NCBI GenBank assembly: GCA_036897625.1
Contig: JAYMTA010000827.1
Span: 1-23,846, forward strand
DNA: 23,846 nt
Reading direction: 5' to 3'
Origin: Pelargonium cotyledonis
Taxonomy: Eukaryota; Streptophyta; Magnoliopsida; Geraniales; Geraniaceae
In this document: positions 1 through 10,472 of the stretch, piece by piece
Layout of the letters: each line of letters begins with the position of its first letter
How positions within the stretch are numbered: position 1 is the first letter of the stretch
Notes under the pieces: generated by a model
Told to the model about the DNA's origin: nothing
Seen by the model: only the letters and a program-made list of their open reading frames with translations
Databases searched by the model: none
Made by a program: the position numbers and the translations under genes

Positions 1-1340
1 ATTATAATTATAATTTTTTATTGATTATGATTTACTTATTTTATTCTATATTTAGGTTAATTTTATAATTATATAAATATGTGTCAAAACTAAAAATGTA
101 ATGATATGGCGTTCTAATATGCATTATAAATCTACTTATTGGTCAAACTTTTATAGCATGTATAGATTGTTGAAAAGTTTTGACTGGTTTGGTTCAATGA
201 GTTGATGTTCATGGCCTCATGGGTATTCAGGTAAGATTAGTACTCTTGTCTCCTTAAAGCTCAGACAATTCTCAGCAGGAGCAATTTTGATACTGTGAAA
301 AAGAGGTCCTACACATTGTCAGTAATAGATGATGTGGGACAACTATCCGTGAAAATTAAGAAATACGCTATTAGATAAAATATAGTTATGTCTGGTACGA
401 AGAACTTTGTTGCCATTATGAGTCTACGTTTTCGGTCCGAATGAGGATTAAGTTGAGTGTATGATTTAGATGTGTTGGTCTCATGTTGATCGCGTGCTTG
501 TTTCTAAAAACTCATAGATAAAAAGAAAAAACCAACCTCCCGGAGTTAAACAACTACTAACTAATGTCATGTGAAAAATTATAATTCATGCTACCTATTT
601 TATAGCAACACTATTAACTTCAAATACAACTTCAATAATTGCATTTCACACCTACCACCACTTTTATAAATCACATGAGATCATGTAATACCGAATAAAT
701 GTTGTGAAAGAGTTTTTTAGTGTTACTTTATAATAACTCACATGCGAATTCTAATCGCATTTGATAATGTTCAAATCAATTTGAGAGCTTGCACGTGGAG
801 CAAGCTCACTTACCATGCGGAAGATCTAAAGACGTCGCAACATTATGCACTTGCTCACTCAAAAAATGAAAAAAAGATCTCACTCATCCGCCATGCGAAA
901 GACCCAATACTACCGTCGCGAGACCCATCGCAACTCACAACAACGTAGAATTAAAAAAAAAACAAATGAATCATGTTACCAACATGTCTAGCTGGACGGT
1001 CTAATTTTACGCTTTTCCGATCATCAAAATCGTAGTGGTCCACACAGCCCTTTACTTTTCCTTCAAAAGGATTTATTTGGCTCTGTTCCAGTCTCCACAG
1101 CAGCCCTGAAAACGACGACGTATCCACTCTGTCCTAACTGTCATTTTCACGCCCACGTGTCCACTCACTATTGGCTTCCTCTAAAGTTTCGTCTGACACA
1201 AGTTTACACCCCACGAACAAACAGCTCTTTAAATTAACCATCAGAAATACCAGTATCCATCGCTGCCGTCCGTCTTCCCTCCATCCCAGCCGTCAATTCC
1301 CATTACCTTTTCCTCTGATCGATCTTGATCAAAATCCAAC
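1..1340. other. AT-rich upstream intergenic DNA, no gene seen
   Basis: I see no convincing gene here. The only open frame of any length (742-948) has no recognisable domain. The one local structure I can point to is a perfect 8-bp inverted repeat, GAGCTTGC at 785-792 and GCAAGCTC at 800-807, with a 7-base loop; CACGTG overlaps the left arm and loop at 792-797. From about 1030 the base composition shifts towards the C-rich and mixed sequence typical of a plant promoter. Confidence 0.6.
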
Positions 1341-1423
1341 GGTCCATATAAAAGTAAAGAGTACACCTTCTGGCACGTTGCCAGATCTTGGTCCGACAAA
1401 AGCTAGTCAATAAAGTGACGTCA
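1154..1423 (+). promoter_or_regulatory. Probable core promoter of the GSK3-like kinase gene
   Basis: Three motifs cluster here. A G-box/ABRE-like CACGTG (followed by TC) lies at 1154-1159. A TATA-like TATAAAA lies at 1347-1353, which would place transcription start near 1380. A perfect palindrome TGACGTCA, the TGA/CRE-type bZIP site, lies at 1416-1423. If the TATA box is used, the palindrome is just inside the transcript; if transcription begins nearer 1500, it is a proximal promoter element. The motifs are seen; their use is inferred from position. G-box and TGACG sites are bound by plant bZIP and bHLH factors, which would suit a stress- or hormone-responsive gene. Confidence 0.4.
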
Positions 1424-1429
1424 TTCTCC

Positions 1430-3463
1430 AGGCTGCCCGCTCTGATAGCTCCAAGTGTAAAGTGGGCCCGGAGTCCGGAGTACGGATTTGAAAACTAGTT
1501 CCAAAATTGAAACGAATGAGAGCGGTTGGGGTCCGGAGAGGTTGATCAGTCTCTGGAAGAACAGAGCATCCAAAGAGTCAAACCTGCTACGAAACATTGC
1601 TGTAACTGCGAAGACTCGTCGTCTCTCTCCGCTGGAAACAAAATTTCTAGGGTTCTTTACTGTTCTGTGCTTTTTGGATCGGAGGATCCGCAAAATGTGA
1701 GAGGCTCACAGGTCTGTCTCTTTCGTCTCTCTTTTGCTGAGAAAAAAACTGGAAAAAGAGCTGAAGTTGCTTTCTCTTACGAGAAATTTAGGGTTTGGGG
1801 GGTAGAGAGCTTCTCTGTAGTCGGTTGACCGGATTTTTTTGCTTGTCTAGCTCTCTTTACATGCTTGAGTGATTTCATTTTCTGCGTTTGGCGTTTGGTA
1901 GCTGAGAAAGTTGAGGAAAAGGTGTACATTAGTCGTAGTATTGTCCTTTTATATTTCCTTATGTTTTGTTATCTAGTTTGCTGGAGGCTGAGTGGTTAGC
2001 TTAGCTACGTTGAGTTGCTTAATCTATTTTAGGCAACAGGTATGCAAGTTTTAGAGCCATTGCAGTTGTAGTTTGGCAAGTTAATGCTTAGTAGATCTTT
2101 TTCATGAGTCCATGGGTTTTGATTTGTGGCATTCTTTACTTTCTATTTTTGTTATGACAAATGCCATTTTTAGGTCTTGTTTAGTGTCATTATCTGTATA
2201 CTTTCACTTGTATTCATTTGGTTTTATTTTTAGTATACATCACAATATCACGTCCTTGGCTTCCCAATAAGTGTTGATAGAGATTCTTAATGTGTTCATT
2301 GTTGAAAATTTTGACATCTTAACACTGTTGTGCGGTTAATTTATACATACAAGTGAACGGAAAGCAATGCTGTAAAAGGCAATATGCTTAAACTATCATT
2401 TACTTGTGATATCCATAGTTAAAGTTTCTACTGTAACATATACAGACTCTTACTTCTAACAAAGCCTTGAAATAGCTTCTAACTTGAAGCTGCCCTCTTT
2501 TTTCTAGCTTCAAGCTATAGTTCCATATATGGCTGTTGAATGTTGATTGCGAGAGTTGTTGAGAGTGCTATAAATAACTGCAACTAAGAGAAAATACCAA
2601 TACATATGTATCTCATCACTATTTTGTTTGTTAAGTTGCTGCCTCATATAATTCATATAATTTTTTGCATTTCTGTTTGCTACTATTTACATATTTACTG
2701 TTGATGTTCAGAATGTACTTAACTAGCACTGACTCATTTTTAGAGGGGTTGACTGTGTGAATTATAGTTTGTACCTTTCTCATATTGAAATTAAGAGTTT
2801 TCTTTTGAGCTTAAGTTATTGGTTAGCCAATATGGTAAGCAGTGCTCATGGCTTGTTAGCATTTTGTAGCAGTCAACTCCCGAGTCTAATCTACAAATTT
2901 TCTGGAGAAAAATTGGATTCTAGCCAGTAAATTCTAGTTTAGTGTAGATTGCAATGTAAGATACAGGCAAATAAAGTTTATTGGACCCTATACTCAAAAT
3001 AAGAAGGTTAGAACTATAAAGGGGTAAGTTCTACAATCCCATTAATGATACGATATTAAGATGTTTCTGCAGTCTATGCTGCCAATGCTCGAAATGCTAT
3101 AGCTTAGGCTGAGCACATTGTGACTACCTAGTCCATTGGATAATATTATAGTATTCTACATACAATTCTTATTCCCTTTTCTTTATTATGCTGTCAATGT
3201 TCAAGATGCATAAGCTTCTCCTGAAAGCATTTTGACTACAATATTGTATTTTACATGCAAATTTTGTGTGCTATGTTACATACATTATGATTCCACTGTT
3301 AGAATCAAATTTTTATTTGCTTCCTGTGTCATCATCAAGTTGTAATATTATTAGATTCTAACCTAAGTTCTCAATTTCCTCAGGTTATTATGGCACCTCT
3401 CTTTATATGAACTGTGTCTTCTAAGTGATTGCAATCGTAGTGCTTAATTGCTTTCTATTACCT
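1430..3463 (+). other. 5' leader exon(s) and long leader intron of the kinase gene
   Basis: The region from about 1540 to 1930 looks like plant leader sequence, rich in TCTCTC/GTCGTC and with telo-box-like CTAGGGTT and TTTAGGGTTT (1787-1796). A leader intron then ends at the clear acceptor TTTCCTCAG (AG at 3382-3383), so the start codon lies in the exon that begins at 3384. The donor is not certain: CACAG/GT at 1711-1713, GTTTG/GT near 1900 and CAACAG/GTATGC at 2039-2041 are candidates, the last having the best consensus. The T-rich DNA between about 2040 and 3380 has no coding potential that I can recognise. Leader introns are common in this kinase family and often raise expression, but that is family knowledge and is not shown here. 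Confidence 0.5.
3390..3424 (+). promoter_or_regulatory. Two overlapping minimal upstream ORFs before the kinase start
   Basis: Directly after the leader-intron acceptor at 3383 there are two tiny ORFs. The first is ATG at 3390 to TGA at 3408-3410, encoding MAPLFI. The second is ATG at 3407 to TAA at 3422-3424, encoding MNCVF. They overlap as ATGA, a termination-reinitiation arrangement. The kinase ATG follows at 3464, 39 bases after the second stop. If the mRNA contains the 3384 exon as read, ribosomes scanning from the cap meet both before the kinase start. That they repress translation is inference. Confidence 0.5.
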
Positions 3464-5924
3464 ATGGCTTCTGCTGGTATGGTGCCTGTTTCAGCTGTTG
3501 GAAAATCTAGTGGCAACTCTGTGTTGGTTGATAAGCTCCCAGAGGAAATCAATGAAATGAAGATCAGGGATGACAAAGTTGAAAAGGTTCCTCTTTCCAT
3601 CACTTGGAGATGAATTATTGTTTGTCCTTCATCATATTGTACCCTATGCTTCATATTGTATTAATGTTGGCAGGTTTTCTGTCACAGGAAATGGAAGCAG
3701 CAGTTGTTGATGGAACTGGAACAGAAACAGGCCACATTATTGTAACAACTATTGGTGGTAGAAATGGTGAACCCAAACAGGTACTGTATAAAATTATTCT
3801 GATTATATCGATGGAATGAAAGACAGATCTATTCATATCTGCATTACATTGATTATTCTGATACCAAGTGGAAGAGTAAAGTCGTCTGCAATTGCAAATG
3901 CTATTTGATAATCATAGCAAATGGTTTATTCAAAGGAATAACATCTCAAAAGATGCTATGAGCAGTAGAGCATGCTTATATGCATGCATTTTTTAATGTT
4001 GGCCACTGTTTTCTACATCTTTCTGGCTTCAAGGTCATGACTTCTACTTTTAAACTAGAAGCAGCTGAGCATTCAAATCAAATGTTTGAATGTGTATATG
4101 TCAAAATGACCCAAGGGGATAGTTGTACTGTTGTAGTCTACATCTATTTCCTGCAAGAACCTATATACATCGGTTATATTGATGAACTTTATGCTTTATA
4201 ATTTATTCATGTGCTATAGTATTTCAATGTAAGAAATATCTAATTTCTCTATGATTAATGTCAGACCATAAGCTACATGGCGGAGCGTGTTGTTGGACAG
4301 GGCTCGTTTGGAATCGTATTTCAGGTAATGCATGGATGACCACTATGTTAGTGGATATTTTTAACAGCCTCTTTGGCGAGGTTGAAATTCTACAGTCATT
4401 ATATTTATACTTAACTTCAGTTATCTTTCCTTTTTATTTATTTTTTATATTTTGCAGGCCAAGTGCCTTGAAACTGGAGAAACTGTGGCAATCAAGAAGG
4501 TTTTGCAGGATAAGAGATATAAAAACCGTGAGTTGCAAACAATGCGCCTTCTTGATCATCCAAATGTTGTATCACTCAAGCACTGCTTCTTTTCAACGAC
4601 TGATAAGGATGAACTTTATCTCAATTTGGTTCTTGAATATGTTCCGGAAACTGTTTATCGTGTATCAAAGCACTACAGTAAGGCAAATCAGCGGATGCCT
4701 CTTATTTATGTCAAGCTCTACACATATCAGGTAATTTTTAATACTAATTTTACTTGTTTATGGTGTTTAATTATATAATACTTATTGTTATGGTGGTGAT
4801 GATTTGTCATTGTAGTGCCAAATCAGTTACAATTGTTTGTTCAACCCAAAATTATGAATGGAGGACTAGAAGGGTGGAAGTGTAGTTTTTATTTTGTTTT
4901 GCTTAATACTTTAGTAAATTAATATAAATGAAATTATGAAAGGAAACACAAAACTTTGAGTATTTCTAAGAATGTATAAAATTATTTCTAAGAATGAAAT
5001 TAAGAATGTATAAAATAAGTTAAAAACTTTGAGTATTTCTAAGAATGTATGAATTTGGAACTTGTTCCCCTGATGTATGTGTATAATAGATGTGCATGTA
5101 TATGTGTCTGCATGGGAGAGCATATCTATAAATGCATCTAGAATCTCAGTGTTGTGATATGGGATGCTGTTTGTAAAGAGAACATGTGATAATATTGAAG
5201 AACGGAAAATGTGTGATTACATCAGCTAATGCATGCAATATGTTTCACTTTCCCCGTTAACTACTCTTGGGCTTGTTTCCAACTAGGTAATGATGAGACA
5301 TGCGTAAGATAACCTTCATCCAAATTCCATTTGTTTTTGCCAGATTTGTAGAGCTTTGGCATATATTCATGGTGGTGTAGGAGTGTGCCATAGGGACATC
5401 AAGCCACAAAATCTTCTGGTGAGTACTTGAATCTTAAAGATCTTACCAGATTAAACACTGTATGCTATTTACCAATATAAAAATATTTGTTGTAGGTTAA
5501 TCCCCATACCCATCAAGTGAAGCTATGTGATTTCGGAAGTGCAAAAGTCCTCGTAAGTGTCTCAACTTCTTATTGCCAAATATTATATTGGTGTTCATTT
5601 AGCCAGCCAAGGGTGCTTTTCCTTTCTTTCCCAAACCATAAAATACTATGACTGTTAATTAGTTGGTTCATTATGTTTTGTGGGATCTTGAATTGAGATT
5701 TTGTAGATATATTTGCTGTCTTTGTTTATTGGAAAATGTCAGCTAAATAGAATCATTGTGGACTGCAATATAAAATTGTTGTATTGTATCATAATCGACT
5801 GTCAAAGGTAGTAAACACGGTCATAATGACAACCAATTGTTACACTTACAATCTCTTACCAGGCACATTTTTTTTTATATTAACTCACTTTTAGATCAAT
5901 GTGTTGAATTTGATTTCTAATTTT

Positions 5925-5977
<53 letters not shown>

Positions 5978-7113
5978 GTGACTCAGTGTCTCCATCTTCC
6001 CCAAGACAATGCATTTACTGCGTCTGCTACCTTTTTGTAACAGATTAAAGGGGAACCAAATATATCATATATTTGTTCTCGTTATTACCGAGCACCTGAA
6101 CTTATATTCGGGGCAACTGAGTACACTACTGCAATTGACATATGGTCTGTGGGCTGTGTCCTTGCCGAATTGCTTCTTGGGCAGGTTATCTACTAGCGAT
6201 ATTATTTTACATTTTCTTTCTTGATACAGTGAGTGATTTTCTTTCCCTTTTATTAATTTTTGGCCATTCCAAATTTTGTAGCCTCTTTTTCCTGGTGAAT
6301 GTGGAGTTGATCAGCTTGTTGAGATTATTAAGGTAAACCTCTTGGTCTAATATGCACGAGGCCGAACATTTAAATTATAATACTACAGTGACTAATTTTA
6401 TCCATCCAGTTGTCTCTTTAAATAATCAAAATATTTAAACTCACTATATATTCTTCTTTCATTTAGGTACTTGGGACACCTACTCGTGAGGAAATTAAAT
6501 GCATGAATCCCAATTATACAGAGTTCAAATTCCCACAGATTAAGGCTCATCCCTGGCACAAAGTGAGTACTCATTTCCATGCTGATCATTGTTCTTTTTA
6601 TCATGCTTTTATTTGTTAACCTATCTGGTTCGGTTTCTTTTCTGCGCAGATATTCCACAAGCGCATGCCCCCAGAAGCTGTAGATCTCGTCTCAAGACTT
6701 CTTCAGTACTCTCCGAACCTCAGGTGCACTGCGGTATGTACTCTCCTGTTCTACTCTATCGAATAAGCTTCTTTACATGTTAACATCTCATAAAATCAGA
6801 CGACATATATTTATCCAACCATGATGCCTCTTATTTAATATCTGCAGTTAGAGGCCTGTGTCCACCCGTTTTTTGACGAGCTTCGTGATCCCACTGCCCG
6901 TCTCCCGAATGGGCGACCCTTGCCACCTCTCTTCAACTTCAAACCTCAAGGTTCATAATGATTCTCTTTACTTTTCCCCCAATTGCATATCTTTGTATAT
7001 ATCTTGCTGAATGATTACCGGTCATTGTAGAGCTGAAAGGAGCAACCTTGGAACTACTGGCTAAAATTGTGCCGGAACATGCACGAAAGCAGTGCTCCTT
7101 CCTTGGGTTCTAG
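3464..7113 (+). CDS. SK11: GSK3/shaggy-like serine/threonine kinase (ASK alpha/gamma type), 12 coding exons
   Basis: Coding exons: 3464-3586, 3688-3780, 4265-4324, 4458-4730, 5344-5418, 5496-5552, 6044-6184, 6282-6332, 6467-6562, 6650-6733, 6848-6950, 7031-7113. They join to 1239 bases, 412 residues plus TAG, with no frame break; all introns are phase 0 except the last (phase 1). The kinase core is complete: glycine loop GQGSFG (83-88), ATP-binding Lys105 in [14 protein letters not shown] with catalytic Asp201, DFG at 220-222, and activation-loop Tyr236 in [13 protein letters not shown]. Arg116, Arg200 and Lys225 match the phosphate pocket that GSK3 uses for primed substrates. TREE at 297-300 is the motif whose mutation makes Arabidopsis BIN2 hyperactive. 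The N terminus (MASAGMVP, then [14 protein letters not shown]) and EMEAAVVDG are typical of plant subgroup I, so orthology to SK11 or SK12 is likely but I cannot separate them. Known role: a cytoplasmic and nuclear kinase in brassinosteroid and stress signalling. Ser162, where remembered relatives have Ile, is a small oddity. Confidence 0.95.
4950..5050. repeat. 28-bp perfect direct repeat in kinase intron 4
   Basis: A 28-base sequence occurs at 4950-4977 and again, identical, at 5023-5050. Its core TATTTCTAAGAATG is present a third time between them, near 4984-4997. The repeats lie inside the 613-base fourth intron (4731-5343). A small local duplication is the simplest explanation; no function is apparent. 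Confidence 0.85.
5927..5973. repeat. (CT)23 microsatellite in kinase intron 6
   Basis: An uninterrupted CT run fills 5927-5973. It lies in the sixth intron (5553-6043), about 70 bases before the acceptor AG at 6042-6043. Runs like this vary in length between individuals and can act as a long pyrimidine tract, but an effect on splicing is only a possibility. Confidence 0.97.
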
Positions 7114-7530
7114 GTGTTACATGGATGTTGGTTCGGAGGATGTGCTTTATCGTACCCACGTTTTTCTTACCTGGAAGAAATAGGCACACCCGGGCTTGTT
7201 GTTTTGTGATACAAAATACGGTAGACGCTGATGGTACGTATGTTTTTGGGTACATTGTACTGTTAAGAGATTCAAGATAGTGATGCAGACTAAATTATTT
7301 GTCTATCGTATTTGGTTTGGCTTGATCTCGCACACGATAACACAGCTGAATAGTTACTATTGCATGCTGTAAATGCGTTGAGATGGGTTTTCTACTTATC
7401 GTGCAGTTCACATTGTGTTCAATAACTTGCGGTTCAATAAGCACACTCTGAATTTAGGCCAAATTTTCTGCTATGTTAGTCTGTACATTTGTTTTTCGGT
7501 CTAAAAAATAAGGTTTCTGAACAGGTTTGC
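7114..7530 (+). other. Probable 3' UTR of the kinase gene
   Basis: The stop codon is TAG at 7111-7113. The sequence after it is T-rich with moderate GC and no domain in any frame. AATAAG at 7436-7441 and the AAAAAATAAGG stretch near 7506-7515 are plausible plant near-upstream polyadenylation elements, which would end the transcript at roughly 7460-7540. The exact cleavage site cannot be read from the sequence. Confidence 0.5.
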
Positions 7531-8128
7531 AAATTTGTTGTTTACACTTTTAAGTCGTTTTATTGAACTCAAACTAATGTGTTAGTTGAATCTCATCCCT
7601 CTCCCTACAAGTGTGTTGAGCGGGATTAAACGCAATCTATGTGCATATTTTGTGTGGATGCAAAATTGACTGTCCTACCTTTATGGTTGAACTTATATGA
7701 GAATGACATTCATGAGTTCCAATCTCCATATCACATTCTACTTGTACCCACGTGTTTCTCTATTTTTGTCTCTTTTCATTTTTAATGGGATAAATATATA
7801 TACAAGTACATGGAAACTCTTGTGGTATGCATATTACTATCATTGTTTTAAGCCGTTTCAACCGGCTACAAAATATTTTTATAAGTTAAACGATTACTAT
7901 GTTTATAACTTTTTTATGCTTTATCATAGTTAACACAACTACTCAAAAGTAAATAATAAACAAATAATTCAAGTTTTTTAATCTTTATTTTAGTTGTTAA
8001 TTAAGTTGAATAATCTTTTGAAATGGGAATAAAGTTGATGCAATTTCATTAAAAATACGTTAAATCATCAAAAATTTAAATTTTCTCTTTAATAATCTTG
8101 TAACGATGAAGAAATAGAAATAAGCTAT
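7531..8128. other. AT-rich intergenic DNA, nothing recognised
   Basis: This stretch becomes very AT-rich after 7780. Its open frames are low-complexity Phe/Tyr/Leu-rich translations of AT DNA, without a domain or codon pattern like that of the real exons nearby. I see no RNA gene or terminal inverted repeat. Confidence 0.6.
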
Positions 8129-8781
8129 AAAAAAAAGTACTTATAGAGAGCAAACCCTAGCTGCCGCCGCGTAATGAGTAGCCGCTGCAATTTTGTGGTC
8201 TTTCTCGCTAGTGGTGTGTTTAGTCCTTGTTGACAGTTAGGATTTTATGAATTGTAGCTGTTAAAGGAGACAGAAGCGGAGATTTGACAGAGTTGGGTTG
8301 TTGCTGCAGAGCAAGTCAGAGGTTTTTCTGTTCGTGTGGTAGAAGCGATGGCGATATGTGAAGCTCTATCATTAATTAAAGATGAAGGTTCACGCAGATT
8401 AGCAGGTGGGAGGATCGTCTGGGAGTGGGGCGGCGGCGGGTGGAAGCCACCGTGGGGGGCCGAGAGGAGGCTGGGGTTGTGTGGAACTGTTTTTGTCATG
8501 CCAGGTCTCATGTTAAGACCCAGGATGCCTAGAGGGGGGGACGCAATTACAAGGGCTGAGATTTCTTTGGTTGATGGTGGTTATCATGGTTGTTCATGTC
8601 ATTGACTTTCAAGAGGATTGGTTATCTTCTCTTTTGGATAGAATCAGCTATTTGAGGGCCCAGTTAGTTTCAGGTTGCTTTGTCCTAATCTGCTTCATTG
8701 CTGTAGATATTAGAAATCGTTTATGTACTTATTTTTTACATTAATAAAGTAAGAGGTTTTTCTTTAAAAAAAATTACTTAT
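8129..8781 (+). mobile_element. Internally deleted LINE-like retroelement with 16-bp target-site duplication
   Basis: The insert is flanked by AAAAAAAAGTACTTAT (8129-8144) and AAAAAAAATTACTTAT (8766-8781), matching at 15 of 16 positions, the length and A-rich type expected from L1-like target-primed insertion. It opens with a CAAACCCTAGCTGCCGCCGC segment (8151-8170), like the 5' ends of plant LINEs, and ends with AATAAA near 8742 and an A run. In one frame, about 8288-8605, it reads as a remnant of the RVT_3/RNase H domain: AEQVRGFSVRVVEAMAICE and then EALSLIKDEG in the first part, and AITRAEISLVDGGYHG at the C terminus. The middle is replaced by unrelated Gly/Trp/Pro-rich sequence, so it is not a working enzyme. 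At about 620 bases it lacks nearly all of a LINE. The family call rests on pattern recognition. Confidence 0.6.
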
Positions 8782-9734
8782 GTCAAAATAAGTAAAGAGA
8801 AAATACATCTTCCACTTGTTTTGGCAATAATGATTAAAAAATATTAATATAATTAATATAAAAATATTTTATTTGCTTTTGTTAGCAAACAATAAATATT
8901 TTTATAAATGGCACAACATAAGCTCTTGAAAAAAGTGATGAGACGTAACACATTAATTATCGTACACTTGGATGGTCAAGATTGCATCTCTTACTTTTAT
9001 AGAAAACAGGAGCACTCACGAGTTGAGATTGGTGAGGTGATCATCAATAGATAGACTCGAATCAATGCAAATTTACATTTCCATGCCCTTCATATTTATT
9101 TTTTCTTTTGAATATTAATCTAAAAAGGGCATTATAGGAATTTCAAGCAGCATATGATCTGAAAAGTTGTTTACCTAATGTTGCACAATATCACATGATA
9201 CAATAACATAAAAATACATCATCTTATATAAAATAAAAATGCAACAAATCATTAGAAAAATAAACACAAGGGCATAATGGGAAATCCAACCACAATCTTA
9301 TCAAAAGAGAACCTGAAAAGCCTGACAAGTTGACTGAAAATTGAGTAATGTTATATGAACCAAAATCGCAAAATTCAAGAAACTCTAAACTTGCATTCCA
9401 ATAAAATGCATCATTTTCATAGTTAATTACAACACATGCCACATAATTTTATTGCCCTTGTCAGTCACTGTTGAAAATTACCACAAAAAGAGAGTAACAC
9501 TATTGTACTCTCTAGAGTATACATTCATCACACTCGCTCCACTCTTGCATTTTAACCAAATATTTCAATCTTATCATAAACTCAAACTCATGGTCAAGAA
9601 AATGCCACGAGCTCAGAACTGATAATTTAGAATTATATTTATGAGTACTTGAAATTCAATTCAAGCTAATTTTTAAATAAAATTTGGTAAAACTTTAGAT
9701 AAGATCAGATTAGACAAATTCACATGAATAAACA
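8782..9734. other. AT-rich intergenic DNA, nothing recognised
   Basis: This is a run of about 950 AT-rich bases with no plausible gene. The one modest open frame (minus strand, 9224-9442) has no motif I know and sits in sequence of the same AT bias as its surroundings. No terminal inverted repeat or RNA gene is visible. Confidence 0.55.
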
Positions 9735-10215
9735 TATTTTACGTCGAGAATGATGAGTATGGTATGTGACAATCATGTGGAGGACTATGCTCATCTCCTT
9801 CTTTATTGTAGCTGGGCTGCTCGAGTATGATCTCGCTTTCTCTCCTGGTGGTCGGTGTTTGTTGTGACTCTGTCGATCTGTTTCTACTTTTTCATGTCGT
9901 GGCTCTCGACTTTCCATAGAAACATTAGCCAGAACAAAACATGGGGAGTTTCATGTCTAGTTGTGGTTTGGTTCATGTGGCTGTCTCGTAACGCCATGGT
10001 GCTCGAAGGGAAGGTGGTCCAAGCCGAGGAGACTTTTACTTGAGTTTTGAGTTTTTCCTTTTCCTTACTGCCTTGTTTGTTCGGGCCTCAATTTCTTATA
10101 GGAAGTTTTGATTCATGGAGGATCTGTCAGAGATTTTTTTTGGGCTGATTTTCTATTATCTTCATTGTACTTTCACTTTCCGTTTTTCGAATTACAATAA
10201 AAGTACCGTTTGCTT
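9735..10215 (+). pseudogene. Decayed LINE 3' end with zf-RVT (reverse-transcriptase zinc-binding) domain
   Basis: In the frame of 9759-10043 the translation follows the zf-RVT domain that ends ORF2 proteins of plant non-LTR retrotransposons. VEDYAHLLLYCSWAARV corresponds to the usual E..HLFLHC..A..VW. After an in-frame stop come SRFLSWWSVF and, further on, WGVSCLVVVWFMWLSRNAM, matching the VVW.IWL.RN signature. The stop TGA at about 9831-9833 stands where family members have Trp, so it probably arose from TGG. A second stop at 10041-10043 ends the frame. Downstream T-rich sequence, AATAAA at 10196-10201 and the A-rich segment to about 10215 look like a LINE tail. The 5' boundary is unknown and I found no target-site duplication. 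It is separate from the element at 8129-8781, which retains a different domain. Confidence 0.7.
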
Positions 10216-10464
10216 ATAAAAGAAGAAAAGTAAAGTTCATCTCGAACCAAAAAATCCCAATTTTAGATTAAATTTAGGTTAAATTTTATCAGCTTAAACG
10301 CAAACGAACTGGATCCGGACATGAAACTTTCACGTCTAGTTCTATTTCTATGACTGTGATTCCATTTTTTTTTAGTAATAAAATTAAATTTCCTAGTCAT
10401 AGGAAAATCGGGATAGGCAGCTACATAAGAATTAAGAATTGCGGCGAGTACGACAGCGAGCGAG

Positions 10465-10472
10465 TATAAATA
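10465..10472 (+). promoter_or_regulatory. TATA box of the DRM-type methyltransferase gene
   Basis: TATAAATA is a near-perfect plant TATA box in a locally GC-richer context. It would place transcription start near 10495-10505, just before the pyrimidine-rich leader that follows. There is no competing TATA box closer to the coding region that fits as well. Confidence 0.6.

Noticed and set aside
742..948. 68-residue open frame on the plus strand
   Set aside because: No start context, domain or neighbouring exon. It lies in upstream DNA and its length is compatible with chance.
1421..1828. Overlapping open frames on both strands around the kinase leader
   Set aside because: The region has leader and promoter composition, and the frames on opposite strands are mutual shadows with no recognisable protein.
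3604..3819. Plus-strand frame reading from kinase intron 1 through exon 2
   Set aside because: Its middle part is the real second exon (3688-3780), but the start and end are translated intron. It is not a separate gene.
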